From positions 1-16,395 of the forward strand of contig JAFGEY010000277.1 of the NCBI GenBank assembly GCA_016931365.1: a DNA stretch of 16,395 bases, in the 5' to 3' direction. Each line of letters starts with the position of its first letter. The first letter of the stretch is position 1. Both the position numbers and the translations under genes were made by a program. This document shows, piece by piece, positions 13,960-16,395 of the stretch. This DNA is from Anaerolineae bacterium. Its GTDB lineage: Bacteria > Chloroflexota > Anaerolineae > JAFGEY01. The notes under the pieces were generated by a model. That model did no database searches, had not been told where the DNA came from, and was given only the letters and a program-made list of their open reading frames with translations.

Positions 13960-14547
13960 ATGATAAACCGACTCCCCCGCGCGTTCTACAACCGAGACAC
14001 GCTGACCGTCGCCCGCGAGCTGCTGGGCAAGCGCCTGGTGCGGCAGATCGATGATCTGCACATTGTTGGTCGCATCGTCGAAACCGAAGCCTACACCGAG
14101 GACGATGCAGCCTGCCACGCCAGCCGAGGGCGCACGCCGCGCACCGCGGTGATGTTTGGCCCGCCGGGCCACGCCTACGTCTATTTCATCTATGGCATGC
14201 ACTATTGTTTCAACGTCGTCACCGAGGCGGAGGACACGGCGGGAGCCGTCTTGATCCGCGCTCTGGAGCCAATTGAAGGTCTTGATGAGATGCTGGTTCG
14301 GCGCAAGGGGCGCAGCGGCGTCAACTTGACCAACGGCCCGGCCAAATTGTGCTATGCGCTGGGCATTGACCGGGCGCTGAACGGGATCGATCTGGCGGCG
14401 AGCGATCAGTTGTGGATCGAGGACGCGCCAGCAGTCGCTGACATTCAAATCGCCCACGGGCCGCGCATCGGCGTGCGGGGTGACCAACGCGCGCTGACCG
14501 TCGAATGGCGGTTTTGGGTACAGGGGAACGAGTATGTATCCAGATAA
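13960..14547 (+). CDS. mpg: DNA-3-methyladenine glycosylase (AAG/Mpg family), 195 aa
   Basis: A base-excision repair enzyme that removes alkylated or deaminated purines such as 3-methyladenine and hypoxanthine from DNA. The sequence follows the family from end to end: LPRAFYNRDTLTVARELLGK, then RIVETEAYTEDDAACHASRG with catalytic Glu43 (second Glu of ETEAY), Tyr45 and His53. Next come FGPPGHAYVYFIYGMHYCFN lining the flipped-base pocket, and the NLTNGPAKLCYALGID and PRIGV segments. Length is normal for bacterial members. The frame is open back to 13855, overlapping the reductase, but homology begins at about MINRLPRAFY. The ATG at 13960 is chosen, with GTG 13948 as an alternative. No strong Shine-Dalgarno sequence is visible, so translation may depend on the upstream gene. 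Confidence 0.93.
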   Translation: MINRLPRAFYNRDTLTVARELLGKRLVRQIDDLHIVGRIVETEAYTEDDAACHASRGRTPRTAVMFGPPGHAYVYFIYGMHYCFNVVTEAEDTAGAVLIRALEPIEGLDEMLVRRKGRSGVNLTNGPAKLCYALGIDRALNGIDLAASDQLWIEDAPAVADIQIAHGPRIGVRGDQRALTVEWRFWVQGNEYVSR

Positions 14548-14560
14548 TGATATTTGTGTA

Positions 14561-14588
14561 TTTTTTCGCGCGTAAATCGCGCAAAAAA
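14561..14588. repeat. 28-bp palindrome TTTTTT-GCGCG-loop-CGCGC-AAAAAA
   Basis: T6 (14561-14566), an extra C, GCGCG, a five-base TAAAT loop, CGCGC and A6 (14583-14588) form one near-perfect palindrome after the mpg stop. In RNA of either strand the U-run comes before the GC stem, not after it, so the classic terminator order is absent. It may still act as a transcript boundary or a DNA structure. Confidence 0.65.
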
Positions 14589-14632
14589 CAACGATCCATT
14601 TGAGCCAGATTGCGCAGAAAGGACAGCCATCC

Positions 14633-15460
14633 ATGCGTAACGCCCATTTCATCAAGCAGCACCCGCTCGCGTTGTTTTTCGTCATCTCGTTTGTCTTTAC
14701 GTGGCCCTTGATCGCGGTCATCATTGTCGCTACGCCGCCGGGAACCGCCCCGACCGACATGCCTCCTTTTTTGTTCGTGCTGGCGCTTTTGGCCGGGTTT
14801 AGCCCCAGCGCGGCCGGCTTTGTGGCGACGCGGATCAGCGAGGGCAAAGGGAGCGTCCGGGCGTTGCTCGGCCGGCTGGGCCAATGGCGGGTCAGCATGG
14901 GCTGGTACGCCGTTGCTTTGCTTGTACCACCATTTGTATCCGCGGCAACGCTCGTTTTTTATGCCGCGTTGGGCAGGCCCGCGGGCATGGGCGACATTGC
15001 TGGGCGGATCGCGATCGGACTCATCTGGCCGATCTTTTCCAGCCTGGGAGAAGAATTTGGCTGGCGCGGGTTTGCCTTGCCCAGACTCGCCGAGAAACAC
15101 AATGCCCTGGTTTCAGGTCTCATCATCGGAATCGTCTGGGGAATGTGGCACCTGCCGATGGATTATATCGGCATGTGCCAGTATGGAGCGCTCTTTATCC
15201 CCATTTTTATCATCGTCGGCCCGGTGCTGATGACCGCGCAGTCGATACTGATGACCTGGGTGTACAACAACACCGGGGGCAGCCTGCTACTGATGGTTCT
15301 GTTCCATGCCAGCATCACCGGGAGTGCTATCATTCTCTCGGCGCCATCGCTGTCGGCGATGGAGAGCCTGTGGCATTCGATCGTCTCGGCTGCACTCTAC
15401 TGGCTTGGGGCCATCATTGTCATCTATACGACGGGAGCTAAGCGCTTGAGCCGATCGTGA
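14633..15460 (+). CDS. CPBP family intramembrane glutamic protease (CAAX-protease-like), 275 aa
   Basis: An integral membrane protein with about eight hydrophobic helices and the ABI/CPBP protease motifs. Motif 1 is E140-E141-FGWR145 in LGEEFGWRGFALPRL. Motif 2 has His173 in GIVWGMWHLPMDY. Motif 3 has His225 in VLFHASITGS; the usual Asn three to four residues later appears as Ser/Thr here. The two glutamates and two histidines form the catalytic site in Rce1-type enzymes, so activity is plausible. Bacterial substrates are mostly unknown; some members act in bacteriocin immunity or signalling. The ATG at 14633 is preferred, with AAAGGA nine bases upstream; a TTG at 14600 has no ribosome binding site. 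The TGA stop is followed in the same frame by a WD40-repeat remnant. Confidence 0.88.
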   Translation: MRNAHFIKQHPLALFFVISFVFTWPLIAVIIVATPPGTAPTDMPPFLFVLALLAGFSPSAAGFVATRISEGKGSVRALLGRLGQWRVSMGWYAVALLVPPFVSAATLVFYAALGRPAGMGDIAGRIAIGLIWPIFSSLGEEFGWRGFALPRLAEKHNALVSGLIIGIVWGMWHLPMDYIGMCQYGALFIPIFIIVGPVLMTAQSILMTWVYNNTGGSLLLMVLFHASITGSAIILSAPSLSAMESLWHSIVSAALYWLGAIIVIYTTGAKRLSRS

Positions 15461-15559
15461 TGGAAGGATGTCTATGCCGTGGACTTTGCGCCTGATGGCA
15501 AGATGCTGGCTTGGGGATCCAAGAATGGCACAATCTGGCTGCGAGGACTGCCGGAGTAA
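15461..15559 (+). pseudogene. Single WD40-repeat remnant in frame behind the CPBP protease
   Basis: Directly after the protease TGA, the same frame reads WKDVYAVDFAPDGKMLAWGS, then KNGTIWLRGLPE, then TAA (15557-15559). V-x-F-x-P-D-G-K-x-L-A-x-G-S-x-x-G-T-I-x-L is one clear WD40 repeat. No independent start or ribosome binding site is evident in this frame, and a WD40 propeller needs about seven repeats, so this is the tail of a lost WD40 protein. The protease's own C-terminus looks complete. Confidence 0.7.
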
Positions 15560-15578
15560 AATCTGAAGGAGGAAACTC

Positions 15579-16337
15579 GTGAACAAGCATATCGGTCGCA
15601 TTGCGCTCTGTCTAATTGTCTTGTATGCTTGTTGCACCTCCAGGCAACCGACCACGTCTACCCCGCCGGCGCTCACGATTCAGGATGTTGTCGTGCATCG
15701 TTCCTTATCATAGAATGTGCTTGATCACAACTGGGGCCTCAAGATTTACGATCCCTCTCAAATCGGGATCGGATTTGTGAGGCCGGAGGACGTCAATACG
15801 CCTCCCAACGAGCTACCTCAGAACGACGAGCTGTACCTGGCGGAAGGAGAACATCTCGATCTTTACCTCGTCCTGGTCGCAGCGCAGCAATCGACCTTCC
15901 TGGTCACTGCGTTGGTCGATTACCAGCAAACGCCATTTACTCTGGATGGGCAGTTTGGGCTGCTGCACGAGATCGACCAGGAAGCCGAAGGAGATTTGTA
16001 CGTGCCCATCCAGATCGAGGTATCCGGGCCGGGCGCTCACGATCTGATCTTGATCGCTTTCAAAAACCCTTATGACCGTCCGGTGGATCACGATGCCCGG
16101 TTTGTGAGCCCATGCCTGTTCACCGGACGGCGCACGGTCGTGATTGTAGGAGACGATCGCCGTCCAGCCCGTACGGTTCAGCCGGACGCGGTGGGTATTG
16201 CGCCCCCATCCGGGGTAGACTGGGGAACGGCTTTGTTGTTTGCCAAGCCGGGCGACACTCATCCCTCTCGACCTGAGGGGCAATTGCGTATGATATCTCC
16301 TGGCAAGCTTAATACACCGGAAACTAAGTTTCTTTAA
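15579..16337 (+). pseudogene. Lipoprotein gene interrupted by an in-frame amber codon (252 codons)
   Basis: GAAGGAGG six bases upstream supports a GTG start at 15579. The frame begins with a short basic segment, a hydrophobic stretch and a cysteine pair (MNKHIGRIALCLIVLYACCT), which is a lipoprotein-type signal peptide with the lipidated Cys at 18 or 19. A Thr/Pro-rich linker follows. At codon 45 there is a TAG (15711-15713) after HRSLS. The same frame then runs open for another 207 codons (NVLDHNWGLKIYDPSQIGIG onward) to TAA at 16335. The later part is beta-rich (LDLYLVLVAAQQSTFLVTAL, VPIQIEVSGPGAHDLILIAF) like an extracytoplasmic Ig-type or cohesin-like fold, but I do not recognise the family. 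No ribosome binding site precedes the GTG at 15717, so separate translation of the second part is unlikely. A sequencing error at the TAG is possible. The last 58 bases (16338-16395) show no feature. Confidence 0.6.
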
Positions 16338-16395
16338 ATTTTTCGTTTGCAACGTTAACATCGACATAATGCCGGTTCATCTTGTCTCTGGCTGA

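Noticed and set aside
12932..14898. Minus-strand frames of 299 and 475 aa opposite the reductase, mpg and protease genes
   Set aside because: They cross three convincing plus-strand genes and the intergenic hairpins, and show no protein family features.

Overview
The window looks like a chromosomal piece of a Chloroflexota bacterium, probably of the Anaerolineae/Caldilineae type. This is inferred from the high-GC coding sequence, secreted lipoproteins, several carbohydrate-active enzyme genes, DUF5680 and CPBP proteins, a very large orphan sensor kinase, and heptanucleotide intergenic repeats of the CGTGAAA type. It is not proven by a marker gene. No phage, CRISPR array or complete transposon is present. 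Small repeats and decaying genes are common.

Region 1 (1-4750) is mostly on the minus strand and reads as an eroding carbohydrate/envelope locus. It holds the first 28 codons of a glycoside hydrolase family 2 protein, a 171-aa unknown protein, the C-terminal remnant of a GH39-like glycosidase, a tRNA-Leu(GAG) with a consensus promoter, an 864-aa lipoprotein-type protein whose second half is a MOP-superfamily polysaccharide flippase, and a GH30 pseudogene. The GH30 pseudogene carries an in-frame TGA, a frameshift and a large internal deletion. A 131-bp MITE-like palindrome with 17-bp inverted ends and a 7-bp target duplication sits between the presumed GH30 promoter and its ribosome binding site.

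Region 2 (4780-6540) has a DUF5680 gene with its own sigma70-type promoter. It converges with a two-gene minus-strand unit encoding a GNAT acetyltransferase (GTG start) and an ICMT-like membrane methyltransferase (TTG start). The GNAT promoter is back to back with the promoter of the next region.

Region 3 (6550-12750) encodes a 1130-aa membrane histidine kinase (multi-TM, extracytoplasmic sensor region, HAMP-GAF-PAS-HisKA-HATPase) with no response regulator nearby. An SbcC/Rad50-type ATPase follows, with no SbcD/Mre11 partner nearby. The sbcC-like ORF is bracketed by two arrays of eight related heptamers in opposite orientation. One ends on its Shine-Dalgarno sequence and the other starts on the first base after its stop codon.

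Region 4 (12750-16395) is on the plus strand. It contains a 21-codon relic of a four-helix-bundle protein, an aldo/keto reductase, a 3-methyladenine DNA glycosylase (Mpg/AAG), a CPBP-family membrane protease, a single WD40-repeat remnant in the same frame as the protease, and a lipoprotein gene interrupted by an in-frame amber codon. Two DNA-repair functions (SbcC-like and Mpg) lie within about 4 kb, but nothing shows that they are co-regulated. I see no obviously new multi-gene system. The most unusual items are the small structured repeats (the MITE, the heptamer arrays and the tandem palindromes at the tRNA start site) and the lipoprotein-flippase fusion.
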